Assembly: GCA_016124935.1 (NCBI GenBank)
Contig: WGMS01000014.1
Span: forward strand, 186,001 to 250,000
Source of the DNA: a bacterium
GTDB lineage: Bacteria > Cyanobacteriota > Vampirovibrionia > Obscuribacterales > Obscuribacteraceae
Direction: 5' to 3'
DNA: 64,000 bases
Part shown: positions 54,034-62,899 of the stretch, piece by piece
Position numbering within the stretch: the first letter of the stretch is position 1
Layout of the letters: each line of letters opens with the position of its first letter
Position numbers and translations under genes: made by a program
The notes under the pieces: model-generated
The model's input: only the letters and a program-made list of their open reading frames with translations
Database searches by the model: none
Told to the model about the DNA's origin: nothing

Positions 54034-55566
54034 TTAGCCATAGGCAACCAGGGCCATGATAAAAGTGCAGCTATTCCACAGGCAATGGGCCACCATGGAA
54101 GGCACCAGGCTCCTGGTTTTTTCAAGGATAAAGGCGAATAGAAAGCCCAGGCAGAAAAGCTGAAGCGCCCCGCCTAGATCAAGATGAATGACCGAGAAAA
54201 CAGCGGCGCTTACAACCAGGGAGGGAAATATGCTGAATCTGCGACGCAACGAAGTATAGAGAAAGCCGCGGAATAAAAGCTCTTCAATAATTCCAGGCAA
54301 AACTCCCAGCGCGAAGATGAACAGAACTATGCCCAGGGGATTAGCCTCTTTGGCTGCGGACATGACCACGGCGACGATGGGGTTGTCCGAGCCCTGGGAG
54401 CCTAGTTTCGTAGATATGAAGACAGCTAAGACGACCAGGGGTATACAGGCGTACCAGGTCAGGATGCCGGCGGTGACCAGTTTGAAAATGCCACGATTCT
54501 CCACTTTCAGCCTCAGTTTCAGACTTTCGAAGAAGGGGAGCTGATTGGGGCGTATGGCAAGCATCCAAATAAGCAGGATAGAGGGCAGGTTCTGAAAGAG
54601 ATAGAGTCCGGCAGTGAGAAGCGCTATGGCGATTACGCCGTGCTCAGAAGCGATGTTGGCCATCTGGGAAGAGATGCTTTTTAAAGGCACTGCCAGGAGA
54701 AACTCTATCGATAGCCAGCCGATGAAGACCCCGTACACCGTTTTACCGGACCAGTCAGAAGGAGCTCTTATTAGTTTGAGACCGTTATCATCGGTGGGTT
54801 TTCTGGGAAGGAAGAAAAGCTGAATAAAGATAATGATCGAACCAACAAGCGCAGAGAGCACAGCGGCAATACCGAAGACGCCCAGGCGTACCATGTAATA
54901 CATATAGCGTTCATGGAAATCGGCATGCATCTCTTTGAACTGCTTTGTCTTGCCTGCATTTTTGACGAGCTGCATGGTGACGATTTCGCGATACCATCCT
55001 GCCGAAACGTCTTTTTCGGCAATTTTGCGGAGCGCGTCATAGTCCGAACTCTTCACCTTCTTAGTCACATAGACAGCTTCCAGAAGTCGAGCCAGTTCTT
55101 GTGCTTTCTCTTTTCTTTCTCCATCCACGGCGAGAAGCTGTTTGAGAGGTTTCTTGATGCTTTTGCCCTGGTCTCCAAAGAGAATAATCTGCTTGGTGAG
55201 AAGGGTAGTGGATTTGGGAGCGGATTCCACCGCTTCGCCAAGAAGCTCTTCGGCTTCTTGATAAAACTGTTCCTTGGGGCTCTCCATCTTCTCTTTCAAG
55301 GAAGGCATGGATGGCATATAGCTTTCCAGGGCAATATAGCCGGAGCTCATCTTTAGATAAAGTTCGGCTCTATCAGCTCTGGTATAAGCCAGGTTGGCGT
55401 TCGCCCTGCTGAGGATTCCGCGGTAGGCTTGCAACAGAACAAAGGCAGTGGCGTAGACCAGGAGGACCTGAATAACCACTTTCTTCTTATCGTCTTTTAG
55501 ATACACCGCAAGGGCGGCCAGGACCAGGAATCCAATTAGCCAGGCATAGTAAATGAGGTCTTCCAA
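54034..55566 (-). CDS. CPBP-family intramembrane metalloprotease with large soluble segment
   Basis: 510 residues; TTG start with AAGGA eight bases upstream. Helix, then a ~170-residue soluble helical segment (~50-225), then eight or so membrane helices. CPBP/Abi motifs: EELLFRGFLYTSLRRRF (EExxxR), SVIHLDL and VAHCLWNS, giving the Glu/His metal site. It cleaves membrane-embedded substrates or acts as a maturation factor. The soluble insert is unusual for the family. No toxin or bacteriocin gene nearby. Confidence 0.87.
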   Translation of the reverse strand: MEDLIYYAWLIGFLVLAALAVYLKDDKKKVVIQVLLVYATAFVLLQAYRGILSRANANLAYTRADRAELYLKMSSGYIALESYMPSMPSLKEKMESPKEQFYQEAEELLGEAVESAPKSTTLLTKQIILFGDQGKSIKKPLKQLLAVDGERKEKAQELARLLEAVYVTKKVKSSDYDALRKIAEKDVSAGWYREIVTMQLVKNAGKTKQFKEMHADFHERYMYYMVRLGVFGIAAVLSALVGSIIIFIQLFFLPRKPTDDNGLKLIRAPSDWSGKTVYGVFIGWLSIEFLLAVPLKSISSQMANIASEHGVIAIALLTAGLYLFQNLPSILLIWMLAIRPNQLPFFESLKLRLKVENRGIFKLVTAGILTWYACIPLVVLAVFISTKLGSQGSDNPIVAVVMSAAKEANPLGIVLFIFALGVLPGIIEELLFRGFLYTSLRRRFSIFPSLVVSAAVFSVIHLDLGGALQLFCLGFLFAFILEKTRSLVPSMVAHCLWNSCTFIMALVAYG

Positions 55567-55669
55567 AATCGGTCCTTTCCACGGGGAGCTAAAGAATTCT
55601 AGTATATAGCTTCCCCGACGGATAAAGTTAGCCGTCGGAACATTGTTGTCTCATAACAGGCTGAAATCT

Positions 55670-55984
55670 CTAGCCGCCGTCGCCGCCGCCGCCCCAGAAG
55701 CTGGAGCCGTATTCGCCCAGTTCTCCAAAACCGCTGAATTCTCCGAAATCGCCCAGGTTGTCCATACCACCAAATTCTGTGGTCCGGTCGTGGAGGAAAT
55801 CGTCGTCATGATCAGGATAATAGCCGGGGTCGCTTCGGGGGACCTGGTCCGGGTAATAGCCCCAGGGGAACATCCTGGAGAGTTGCTTCCTTCTCAAGAA
55901 TTTGGGAAACTTGACCACGCCGAGCCCGATCAGGACCAGAGCGCAGAATATAAGTTCGGTTAGAACGATGTTGTCCCAGTTCAT
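55670..55984 (-). CDS. Small membrane protein with Gly-rich tail
   Basis: 104 residues. One helix (~7-25: LTELIFCALVLIGLGVV), basic juxtamembrane KFLRRKQLSR, Tyr/Pro/Asp-rich YYPDQ...DPGYYPD motif, then a Gly/Phe/Glu-rich tail ending WGGGGDGG. Such tails are seen in surface-adhesive or low-complexity proteins. No family recognised. Confidence 0.55.
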   Translation of the reverse strand: MNWDNIVLTELIFCALVLIGLGVVKFPKFLRRKQLSRMFPWGYYPDQVPRSDPGYYPDHDDDFLHDRTTEFGGMDNLGDFGEFSGFGELGEYGSSFWGGGGDGG

Positions 55985-56092
55985 AATATTGCTTCCATAG
56001 CTCGGTTTGTAACCGATAGAGCCTTCCTGGCTGAACTATGGCATCAATTATGAGGACCTGAAATTAAGAAGTCAACGGCTTCAGTGGGAGAA

Positions 56093-56299
56093 TTACTCAT
56101 TATCCGTTAGCAAAGCCACTTTCTGGTTGCCGACGGTGCTCACTGACATTTGGGGGCTCTGGGTGCGTTTGAAGTTCTCGATGTATCTTCGAAGGGCTTC
56201 TCTAATGAGGTCGGATCTGGTTCTATGCTCGACCTGGGCGACAAAGTCTATCTGTTCAAGTAAACCTGGGGGTAATGCAACGAGTACTTTCTTAGGCAT
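56093..56299 (-). CDS. Ribbon-helix-helix DNA-binding protein
   Basis: 68 residues. N-terminal RHH fold: KVLVALPPGLLEQIDFVAQ strand-helix, then RTRSDLIREALRRYIENF. These bind operator DNA as dimers. It may be an antitoxin or regulator, but no toxin gene adjoins it. The ~20-residue tail is uncharacterised. Confidence 0.82.
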   Translation of the reverse strand: MPKKVLVALPPGLLEQIDFVAQVEHRTRSDLIREALRRYIENFKRTQSPQMSVSTVGNQKVALLTDNE

Positions 56300-56683
56300 G
56301 CGACAACCTTGCTTTTGAACGATTATGGGTACAACGAAAGGAAATTTTTACGAAACCACGCAAGCCCGTAGACGTTCGCAAGTTCTCCGTCTATTCTAGG
56401 CGTAACCGAAAGGTTCCAGGGTATGAATTTACAACTATCAGGCAATTTTTTAAAGGGCTGAAACGCCCATAAATAGCAGAGACTGTAGATTTTTATATAA
56501 AAGGAATTTTGGAATGTCCTAAACCCTGTCCTGTCGAGACCTGCTCTATAAGTGGTTTTCAGAAGGACCAATTCTAGTGGGTTTATGGAATCGTTGTAAT
56601 TTGATAAAAAGACTTGACCTTTTTGATCTTCTGAAAACATGTAATTATGCGAGTCTTCTGCGTATACAAAGTGCTATAGAAGT
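56300..56683. other. 384-base gap before selD, no gene supported
   Basis: AT-rich. A 105-codon minus-strand frame (56323-56640) has no ribosome site and no recognisable domain. No terminator, SECIS or riboswitch pattern was recognised; the promoters of the RHH gene and selD should lie here. Confidence 0.5.
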
Positions 56684-57745
56684 ATGAATGAAAGTTTTGA
56701 GAGTGACGTTCCCAAGTTGACTGCCAGGGTGAAAGCCGGTGGTTGTGCGGCTAAGCTCGGCTCGGCCGAGTTGCAATCTATATTGGCCAGAGTGCCGGTG
56801 ATTCAATCGCCACAACTGATTGCAGGTATAGAAGGCTTCGAAGACGCTGCTGTTTACAAAATTTCAGATGATCTTGCAATCGTTGAGACTATAGATTTTT
56901 TTCCACCGCTGGTAGATGACCCTTTTCTTTTTGGTCAGATAGCGGCTGCCAATGCGCTGTCTGATGTATATGCCATGGGGGCGAAACCGATACTTGCCTT
57001 GAATGTTCTCTGCTTTCCGACCTGCGATTACCCCATGTCGGTGCTGGAGGAGATTTTGAAAGGCGGGGCTTCCAAAGTGGAGGAGAGCGGCGCCAGTCTG
57101 GCAGGGGGGCATTCGATCCAGACCACTGATCCGGTTTACGGTCTGGCGGTGACCGGACTGGTTCATCCCGATAAAGTGCTCACCAATAGTGGTGCCCGGG
57201 CCGGTGACGTACTTGTGCTCACCAAGAAGATCGGTAGCGGGGTTTCGCTCTTAGGCTTAAAAGGAGAAGAGCTGCAGCCGAGTTCGCAGATAGAGCTCTT
57301 CGAGAGCTTGACTGCTTTGAACGATAAGGCCTGTAGTATTGCGCTTGGCTATCATGTTAATGGCATGACGGACATAACCGGTTTCGGATTGGCCGGGCAT
57401 CTTCTGGAGATGGCGCGTTCGAGCAAGCTGGTGGTGGAGCTGGATATAGACAGGGTGCCATTTTTTCCCCAGGCAGCTGAACTTGCCGGTCAGGGCTTTG
57501 TCCCGGCAGGGACCTATGGAAACAGACAGTCGTTCTCGGAATTTATCACCTATATAAAGGATGTGAATCTGGAGCTTCAGGATCTGATTTTCGATCCCCA
57601 GACTTCCGGGGGCTTGCTGATGGCTTTATCAGATCGGGACGCCGAGCATCTTCTTAGGGAACTCGACGCGGCAGGAATAGTCGCGGCTTCTATAGGAAGG
57701 ATGCTTGAACCTGAGTCGGAAGCCGGTCATCTCTTTGTTGTATGA
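56684..57745 (+). CDS. selD: Selenide, water dikinase (selenophosphate synthase)
   Basis: 353 residues. It makes selenophosphate from selenide and ATP. The catalytic loop KAGGCAAKLG carries Cys rather than Sec; FFPPLVDDPFLFGQIAAANALSDVYAMGAKP (in blocks) is the AIRS-type ATP-binding signature, followed by SLAGGHSIQTTDPVYGL and the late DPQTSGGLLMAL. Complete and probably active. The downstream gene starts 21 bases later. Confidence 0.96.
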   Translation: MNESFESDVPKLTARVKAGGCAAKLGSAELQSILARVPVIQSPQLIAGIEGFEDAAVYKISDDLAIVETIDFFPPLVDDPFLFGQIAAANALSDVYAMGAKPILALNVLCFPTCDYPMSVLEEILKGGASKVEESGASLAGGHSIQTTDPVYGLAVTGLVHPDKVLTNSGARAGDVLVLTKKIGSGVSLLGLKGEELQPSSQIELFESLTALNDKACSIALGYHVNGMTDITGFGLAGHLLEMARSSKLVVELDIDRVPFFPQAAELAGQGFVPAGTYGNRQSFSEFITYIKDVNLELQDLIFDPQTSGGLLMALSDRDAEHLLRELDAAGIVAASIGRMLEPESEAGHLFVV

Positions 57746-57765
57746 GTTTTTAAAGGAGCAATATT

Positions 57766-58401
57766 TTGAGCGATGAAATCGACCTGCGTGGTCTGGTCTG
57801 TCCGGAGCCGGTTCTGAGAACCAAGAAGTTGATCGATGATGAAAGTCTAAAGCAGATAACTGTGCTGGTCGAGACCGAGATCAATGTCAAAAACCTGGAG
57901 AGGTTGGCGCACTCGAAGAATATTGATTTGACCAGTTCAAAGGAGGGTGAGCACTTCAAAGTCATTTTGCGGCGCCCAGAAAGACTGGTGCAAGATAGTG
58001 ATAGTGATGGTGAAGGAAGAATCGCCGCTGCGAGCAGGGAGAGAGCCGGTGGAGTCGCTGAATCTGTGGGTACGGTTGTCTTTCTGGGCAAGAATACATT
58101 CGGTGAAGGCGATCCTGATTTCTCCTCGAGCCTGCTCAATGTTTTTCTACAAACGATATATGACTCCGGTCATCGTCCCCGGGCGATACTGATGGCGAAC
58201 AGTGGCGTCAAACTGCTGGCGAGAGACTCTAATGTCCGGCCGGTTTTGCGGCAATTCGAAGAGGCTGGATGCGATGTATTCGCTTGCGGTCTCTGCGTGG
58301 AATTCTATGGGCTGAAAGAGGATGTTCCTACCGAGAAGATAACGAACATGTTCTCTATAGTCGAATTCATGATGACCGCAGATAAGGTGATAAGTCCTTA
58401 G
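57766..58401 (+). CDS. yedF: YedF-type selenium-associated sulfurtransferase-like protein
   Basis: 211 residues; TTG start with AGGAG at the right spacing. N-terminal TusA domain (DLRGLVCPEPVLRTKKLID, with Cys-Pro-x-Pro), then a DsrE-like domain (VFLGKNTFGEGDPDFSSSLLNVFL, CDVFACGLCVEFYGL). This two-domain form is found next to selD and is proposed to deliver selenium. It has no selA, selB or selU beside it in this window. Confidence 0.9.
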   Translation: MSDEIDLRGLVCPEPVLRTKKLIDDESLKQITVLVETEINVKNLERLAHSKNIDLTSSKEGEHFKVILRRPERLVQDSDSDGEGRIAAASRERAGGVAESVGTVVFLGKNTFGEGDPDFSSSLLNVFLQTIYDSGHRPRAILMANSGVKLLARDSNVRPVLRQFEEAGCDVFACGLCVEFYGLKEDVPTEKITNMFSIVEFMMTADKVISP

Positions 58402-58550
58402 AGGTTGCGATTGTAGTCGCTCAAAAAGCCATCCTGATTGAGGATTTTATAGAAGAACATCGACATGATCATGGTCATAATGATGATCGATACAATGATC
58501 AGCATGGTCGCGTCGTGCATCAAGTTCGCGAACTGAGCGAGTAATTCCAT
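58398..58550 (-). CDS. Tiny membrane protein, convergent with yedF
   Basis: 50 residues from ATG 58550 (GGTGG upstream); a longer frame to 58682 has no ribosome site. Single membrane helix of Ile/Met (MLIIVSIIIMTMIMSMFFY). Stop overlaps the yedF stop by four bases. Function unknown; may be spurious. Confidence 0.4.
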   Translation of the reverse strand: MELLAQFANLMHDATMLIIVSIIIMTMIMSMFFYKILNQDGFLSDYNRNL

Positions 58551-58884
58551 ATGTGCCACCGGAACCGGAAAAGGATTGCTCAATAATAACAGAAAGATAA
58601 AGATATGCAAATGAAAAGAAGTGGTTGCCAAGCGGTAGTTGCTGCCCGCAAACTTCTTGCCCGTCACCGTCGAAAGTCGCATCTGGTCGCAATTTCTATG
58701 ATGGAAAGATTTTCAGCGGTTTTTCTTTCTATAGCAAGAAGAGCCGGATTTTTATTAGAAAGGTCAATTTTGCCAGGTCTTGGTTGAAATTGAAGGCGAC
58801 AAGAAAAGTGTCCCAGGCACCGAAACTTTTTGAGCTCGCCGCTGTAATGTTATCGAGACCATGATCAATCGAGGTTCCGAACTT

Positions 58885-59946
58885 ATGAAACTGCCGAAAT
58901 TCGAAGGACGGAAGATTCCAGTCTTTCAATCTGGTCTTCTTGTCTTCCTTCTTCTGGTCGCAGTTGTTTCGTTGGTATGCTCTTTTGATGCAGACGCGCG
59001 TTCTCCTGAAGGTGGTTTTTACTCGCGCTGGAGTGAGTCTCGCTCTGGCTTTCGTTTTAAAAAAGGTATCGGAGCCATCGAACACAGAAAGTTGATGTCC
59101 GGAGGTATCGAGCGAAACTACCTGCTCTATCTGCCTGCCGGTGCCGCCAGGCAGAGCGCGCCTTGCTCCCTGGTGATTGCCTGTCACGGGGGCGGTGGCA
59201 CTGCTCGCTCCATGGATCGCTTGTGTGGTGGTCTGACAGCGCTTGCCGAGAAAGAAGGTTTTATCGTCGCTTTTCCCGATGGCATAGACAGGCACTGGAA
59301 CGATGGAAGAACCGTCAACCTCAACAATGCCAGCGACGTCGATTTCATTGCCACCATGATTGATGCTCTCATAGCCGAAGGTCTTGTCGACAGAAGTCGG
59401 GTTTATTCCACCGGTATCTCGAATGGAGGTTTTTTCTCCCAGTATCTGGCCAAGAAGATTCCGGAGAAGTTAGCTGCAGTAGCCTCCGTTGCCGCAACTT
59501 TGCCGGAATTCTATCTGAAGATGGATAAGACTGCACCGGTGCCGGTGCTATATATACTTGGTACCGAAGATCCACTTGTTCCCTATAATGGTGGAGAAGT
59601 GGGCGGAAAGGTCTTGAAGAAGAAGCGTGGCGTTGTTCTGCCCGCCGAAGAGGCGCTTCGGTATTGGCTCAGCAATAACGGGATTGCGCAGGTAAAGCCG
59701 ACTAAGCGGCATCTTAATTGCGTCGGCAGCGATATGAGTATTGAAATTCGTGAATTCTCGGATGGGGATGAAAGCCGAGATGTTAGTTTCTACAAGATCA
59801 TCGGGGGAGGTCACACCTGGCCCCAGGGCTGGCAGTATCTGCCGGAATGGATAGTCGGCAAAACCAATCGCCAAATCAATGCCAACGAAGTGATCTGGGA
59901 TTTCTTCTCTCGCCACCGTTTAAAGGCTGCCGGCGGCCTCGAATAG
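58885..59946 (+). CDS. PHB-depolymerase/LpqC-type secreted esterase
   Basis: 353 residues from ATG 58885 (GAGG ten bases before; ATG 58861 is the alternative). N-terminal membrane/signal segment (~14-35: GLLVFLLLVAVVSLVCS). Alpha/beta hydrolase with VIACHGGGGTA oxyanion region, nucleophile in STGISNGGF (GxSxG), Asp in ILGTEDPLVP and His in IGGGHTWPQ. Likely hydrolyses polyesters or feruloyl-type esters outside the cytoplasm. Its last 27 bases overlap the convergent kinase gene. Confidence 0.88.
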   Translation: MKLPKFEGRKIPVFQSGLLVFLLLVAVVSLVCSFDADARSPEGGFYSRWSESRSGFRFKKGIGAIEHRKLMSGGIERNYLLYLPAGAARQSAPCSLVIACHGGGGTARSMDRLCGGLTALAEKEGFIVAFPDGIDRHWNDGRTVNLNNASDVDFIATMIDALIAEGLVDRSRVYSTGISNGGFFSQYLAKKIPEKLAAVASVAATLPEFYLKMDKTAPVPVLYILGTEDPLVPYNGGEVGGKVLKKKRGVVLPAEEALRYWLSNNGIAQVKPTKRHLNCVGSDMSIEIREFSDGDESRDVSFYKIIGGGHTWPQGWQYLPEWIVGKTNRQINANEVIWDFFSRHRLKAAGGLE

Positions 59947-61041
59947 CTTTTGTACTTCGATGCTGGTAGGCAGCGAGGCGTGGGCGCTGATACTGCGGGT
60001 GGTGAGTGCGCCTACTGCTGACCCGAATTTCCCTGCCTCGGCCAGTGCCGGACCCTTGAGATTAGAGACATGCTTTTTCAATGAAGCCTCCCTGCAACTT
60101 TCCAGGAGGTTATGCAAAAATCCTGCCATATAGGCATCTCCGGCTCCCACACCGGCCACGGTATCGACTGGAAAGACATCGATAGAGCGAGACTCTGTGC
60201 CTGTTTTCAAAAGGCTTCCTCTTTCAGCCAGGGTGACTATCAAGACCGAAGGTTCGAAACGTTGAAACAAGGAGGCGGCAAGCTCATCGATAACCGAAAG
60301 AGGCAGCAGGTCAAGGGTCCTTGCCGCGCAGGCTTCATGCCCGCTCGAGGGAGGATTGTCATAGAGGTTGGTAACCTCTTCAGGAACATTCTCGAAGCTT
60401 TTATCTGGATTGATCTGGCGATTCCAGTAGATCAGCTCCAGCAAATTGACTTTGATTATATCGGCGAGGCTCATGGCACGTTTCACCGATTCTTTCGCCT
60501 CTTTACCCTCTCCTGTGGGGAAACCGGCATCGAAGGAGATAACCATATCCTCTTGTGCCGCCTTGGTCAGCGCTTTGATCACGGCACTTCTGCGCGGGTC
60601 TGAAGTAAGGGATATACCGGTAGCATGAATCAGGTCCTTTCCCTGCAACACCTGATCCGAAATCTCTTCTTCGGTCAGCTTCTGGGCAGCATTACCTGAA
60701 GGCCAGTTCAAGAAAGTGTTGTCGTCATCGATGGTGGTGAATACATAACATTGGGCAGTCGGATAGTTTGAATCCGTGATTATATTCTCCACATCGACCC
60801 CTTCGTCGCTGAGAACTTTGAGCAGGTACTTTCCCTGGATATCATTGCCGACTTTGGCCAGAAGGCTGCTTTTCGAGCCAAGGCGGCTCAGTCCGATGGC
60901 GACGTTGGCCGCGTTGCCTCCCAGGGATTTTATGAAACTTTCGGCTTCGATGAAGCCGGCACCCCGGGTGGTGGAGATCCAGTCCACTACCAGTTCGCCT
61001 ATAGCTATTGCCGATTTGGAAGTATTGCTCGATTTGCTCAC
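59920..61041 (-). CDS. PfkB-family sugar kinase
   Basis: 373 residues, GTG start. Signatures: IGELVVDWIS, GGNAANVAIGLSRLG, and the anion-hole/catalytic TVAGVGAGDAYMAGFLHN (Asp base). ATP-dependent phosphorylation of a sugar or nucleoside; fructokinase- or KDG kinase-like, but the substrate is not certain. It is downstream of, and 24 bases from, the SCP2-like gene and may share its operon with the alcohol dehydrogenase. Confidence 0.88.
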   Translation of the reverse strand: MSKSSNTSKSAIAIGELVVDWISTTRGAGFIEAESFIKSLGGNAANVAIGLSRLGSKSSLLAKVGNDIQGKYLLKVLSDEGVDVENIITDSNYPTAQCYVFTTIDDDNTFLNWPSGNAAQKLTEEEISDQVLQGKDLIHATGISLTSDPRRSAVIKALTKAAQEDMVISFDAGFPTGEGKEAKESVKRAMSLADIIKVNLLELIYWNRQINPDKSFENVPEEVTNLYDNPPSSGHEACAARTLDLLPLSVIDELAASLFQRFEPSVLIVTLAERGSLLKTGTESRSIDVFPVDTVAGVGAGDAYMAGFLHNLLESCREASLKKHVSNLKGPALAEAGKFGSAVGALTTRSISAHASLPTSIEVQKLFEAAGSL

Positions 61042-61065
61042 TGATCAATTCCCGGGACTCTTGCC

Positions 61066-61473
61066 TTAGAGATCTCGATTGAGAGTCGTTCTGACCACCG
61101 ACGGGTATTTCTTGAACGCCGGTTTGATGGCGGGCAAAAGAGCCAGAGCCTTGTTTACCGGGCCTTTTGCCACCATCTTGCCATTGAGGAGGTACATCGG
61201 CACATTGACCTGACCCATCCAGAATTTGTGGGCGACATCGGCTTGCATGAACATCTCCACCACCGGCTGCTTCTCGCAATCACCCCATTCTATGACCATA
61301 TTCTCGCCATCTGAACAGTCGATGGTTATTTGCCCATCCGGTTCTTTGTAGTGAAAACGCACAATCAACTTCGAGCTCAATAAAGGACTGCTTATACTCG
61401 AGTCATCGGCTATGGTTACCCAGAGCTCTCTCATTACCGTTCCCAATTCATCCGAGTCGTTAAAAAATGGCAT
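61066..61473 (-). CDS. SCP2-like sterol-carrier/lipid-binding domain protein
   Basis: 135 residues from ATG 61473, overlapping the dehydrogenase stop as TGATG. Single SCP2-type fold: LIVRFHYKEPDGQITIDC, then AHKFWMGQVNVPMYLLNG and VAKGPVNKALALLPAIKPAF, the typical end. Binds lipids or hydrophobic ligands; no enzyme partner is required by the fold. Confidence 0.78.
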   Translation of the reverse strand: MPFFNDSDELGTVMRELWVTIADDSSISSPLLSSKLIVRFHYKEPDGQITIDCSDGENMVIEWGDCEKQPVVEMFMQADVAHKFWMGQVNVPMYLLNGKMVAKGPVNKALALLPAIKPAFKKYPSVVRTTLNRDL

Positions 61474-62639
61474 CAATAAGCCCTCTTGTATAAGTCGATA
61501 ACATCTTCGGTGGTGGCATATCTCGGGTTGAACATGATCGAGGGATCTTCCAGCACCAGTTCGCTCCAGTGCTCGAGAAGCTCACCTTCCATAGCCGGAA
61601 CACCGATAGTTCTCAGCCGGGGTGGAATCGAAATCGACTCCATCAACTCTTCCACCTTACCGATAAGAATATCACAGGCGGTATCATCGTTCTGTCTGTC
61701 CGCGTAACCCAGGCTGCGAGCAGCTCTGGCAAAGACCTGGCAGGATTCTTGTTTGTTGAAGCGCATGCCATGGGGAAGGAATATGGCGTTTGTCAGACCA
61801 TGATGGGTTTTGAAAAGAGCACCGGTGGCATGGGCCAGGGCGTGGATGATACCCACTCCGGAATTGGTAAAGGCAATGCCTGCCATGGTACTGGCCACCA
61901 GGGTGCCGGCTCGGGCATCGAGGTCGTCTCCGTTTCTGGTTGCTCTGGGGAGATGTTCGAAAAGCAATCTCATCGCTTCTATCGAAATGATTTCGGTGAG
62001 AGGCGACTGGGTGACGGAGCAAGCCAGGGATTCTATGGCATGGGTAAGAGCATCCATGCCGGTGGCTGCCGTCAGCTTCCCGGGCAGAGAGAGCAGCAGG
62101 GTGGGATCCAGAATGGCCAGGTCCGGAGCCAGGAAGCGGCTGCCGAACACGAGCTTTCTTTTCTCGCTGAGGTCTTTTATCGCTGCCACGAAGGAAACCT
62201 CTGAGCCCGTGCCGGCGGTGGTCGGCAGGGCTATAAAAGGGGAGAGTTTTTCATGGAGGATATTGAGTCCCTGGTTGGCAAGCAGGTCGGAGCCCTGGTT
62301 AAGGCAGAGGTTTACCACTTTAGCGGTATCCAGGACCGAGCCGCCGCCCACGGCGATGATCGAATTACACTCTTTCTCTCTGGCAAATTCGGCCGCTTTG
62401 TTGACACAGTCGATGTCGGAATCCGGCGGAACATCGTAAAAAGTTTCATAGGGTATGCCCGAATCGGTGAGGCTTTCAATAACCGGTCTCAGCACATCGT
62501 TTTCAACAAGGCCCCGGTCGCTAACCAGCAGTGGCTTGATGATGCCCAGATCCTCTGCGTAGGAAGCTATCGAAGCACTCTCTTGCTCCGCGAACATAAC
62601 CCTGGTTGGACAATTGAATATGAAAGAGTTCAATTTCAT
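61473..62639 (-). CDS. Iron-containing alcohol dehydrogenase
   Basis: 388 residues. NAD loop IAVGGGSVLDTAKVVN, IALPTTAGTGSEVSFVA, metal ligands in GMDALTHAIES (Asp, His), HALAHATGALF and HHGLTNAIFLPHG. Oxidises or reduces a small alcohol/aldehyde; the exact substrate is unknown. First gene of the ADH-SCP2-PfkB set. Confidence 0.93.
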   Translation of the reverse strand: MKLNSFIFNCPTRVMFAEQESASIASYAEDLGIIKPLLVSDRGLVENDVLRPVIESLTDSGIPYETFYDVPPDSDIDCVNKAAEFAREKECNSIIAVGGGSVLDTAKVVNLCLNQGSDLLANQGLNILHEKLSPFIALPTTAGTGSEVSFVAAIKDLSEKRKLVFGSRFLAPDLAILDPTLLLSLPGKLTAATGMDALTHAIESLACSVTQSPLTEIISIEAMRLLFEHLPRATRNGDDLDARAGTLVASTMAGIAFTNSGVGIIHALAHATGALFKTHHGLTNAIFLPHGMRFNKQESCQVFARAARSLGYADRQNDDTACDILIGKVEELMESISIPPRLRTIGVPAMEGELLEHWSELVLEDPSIMFNPRYATTEDVIDLYKRAY

Positions 62640-62872
62640 GGTTTTTATTAATGATCACATCTAGGAATTCTAGCAATGCTGCTGTTAAGAAAACCGTGGT
62701 ATCACTGGATTACATTTATCTCATCAGGCTGCTCGCTTCGGTGGCACGGGCTTTTATGCCATTATGAGCCGGTCTTAATCGACAGTCAGGAACCGCTCAT
62801 GAATTTATTCTGTCTTTTCGATTCGATAAATAAGTGATGGAAACAGTTAGGTTGCAAAGGAACTGAAGTAAA

Positions 62873-62899
62873 ATGTTGTCGACTCAACTAACCATATAA
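62873..62899 (+). CDS. Eight-codon upstream ORF coupled to the next gene
   Basis: ATG at 62873 with AAGGA at good spacing encodes MLSTQLTI and ends TAA whose last A is the first base of the next start (TAATG). This arrangement suggests translational coupling or a leader peptide. Too short to judge by protein content. Confidence 0.4.
   Translation: MLSTQLTI

Noticed and set aside
54034..55566. Phage-abortive (Abi) defence gene
   Set aside because: CPBP proteases are mostly housekeeping or bacteriocin-immunity proteins; no defence neighbours are present.
56093..56299. Antitoxin of a toxin-antitoxin pair
   Set aside because: The RHH fold fits, but no toxin-sized partner adjoins it on either side.
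56323..56640. 105-codon minus-strand frame upstream of selD
   Set aside because: No ribosome site, no recognisable domain, AT-rich spacer-like composition.
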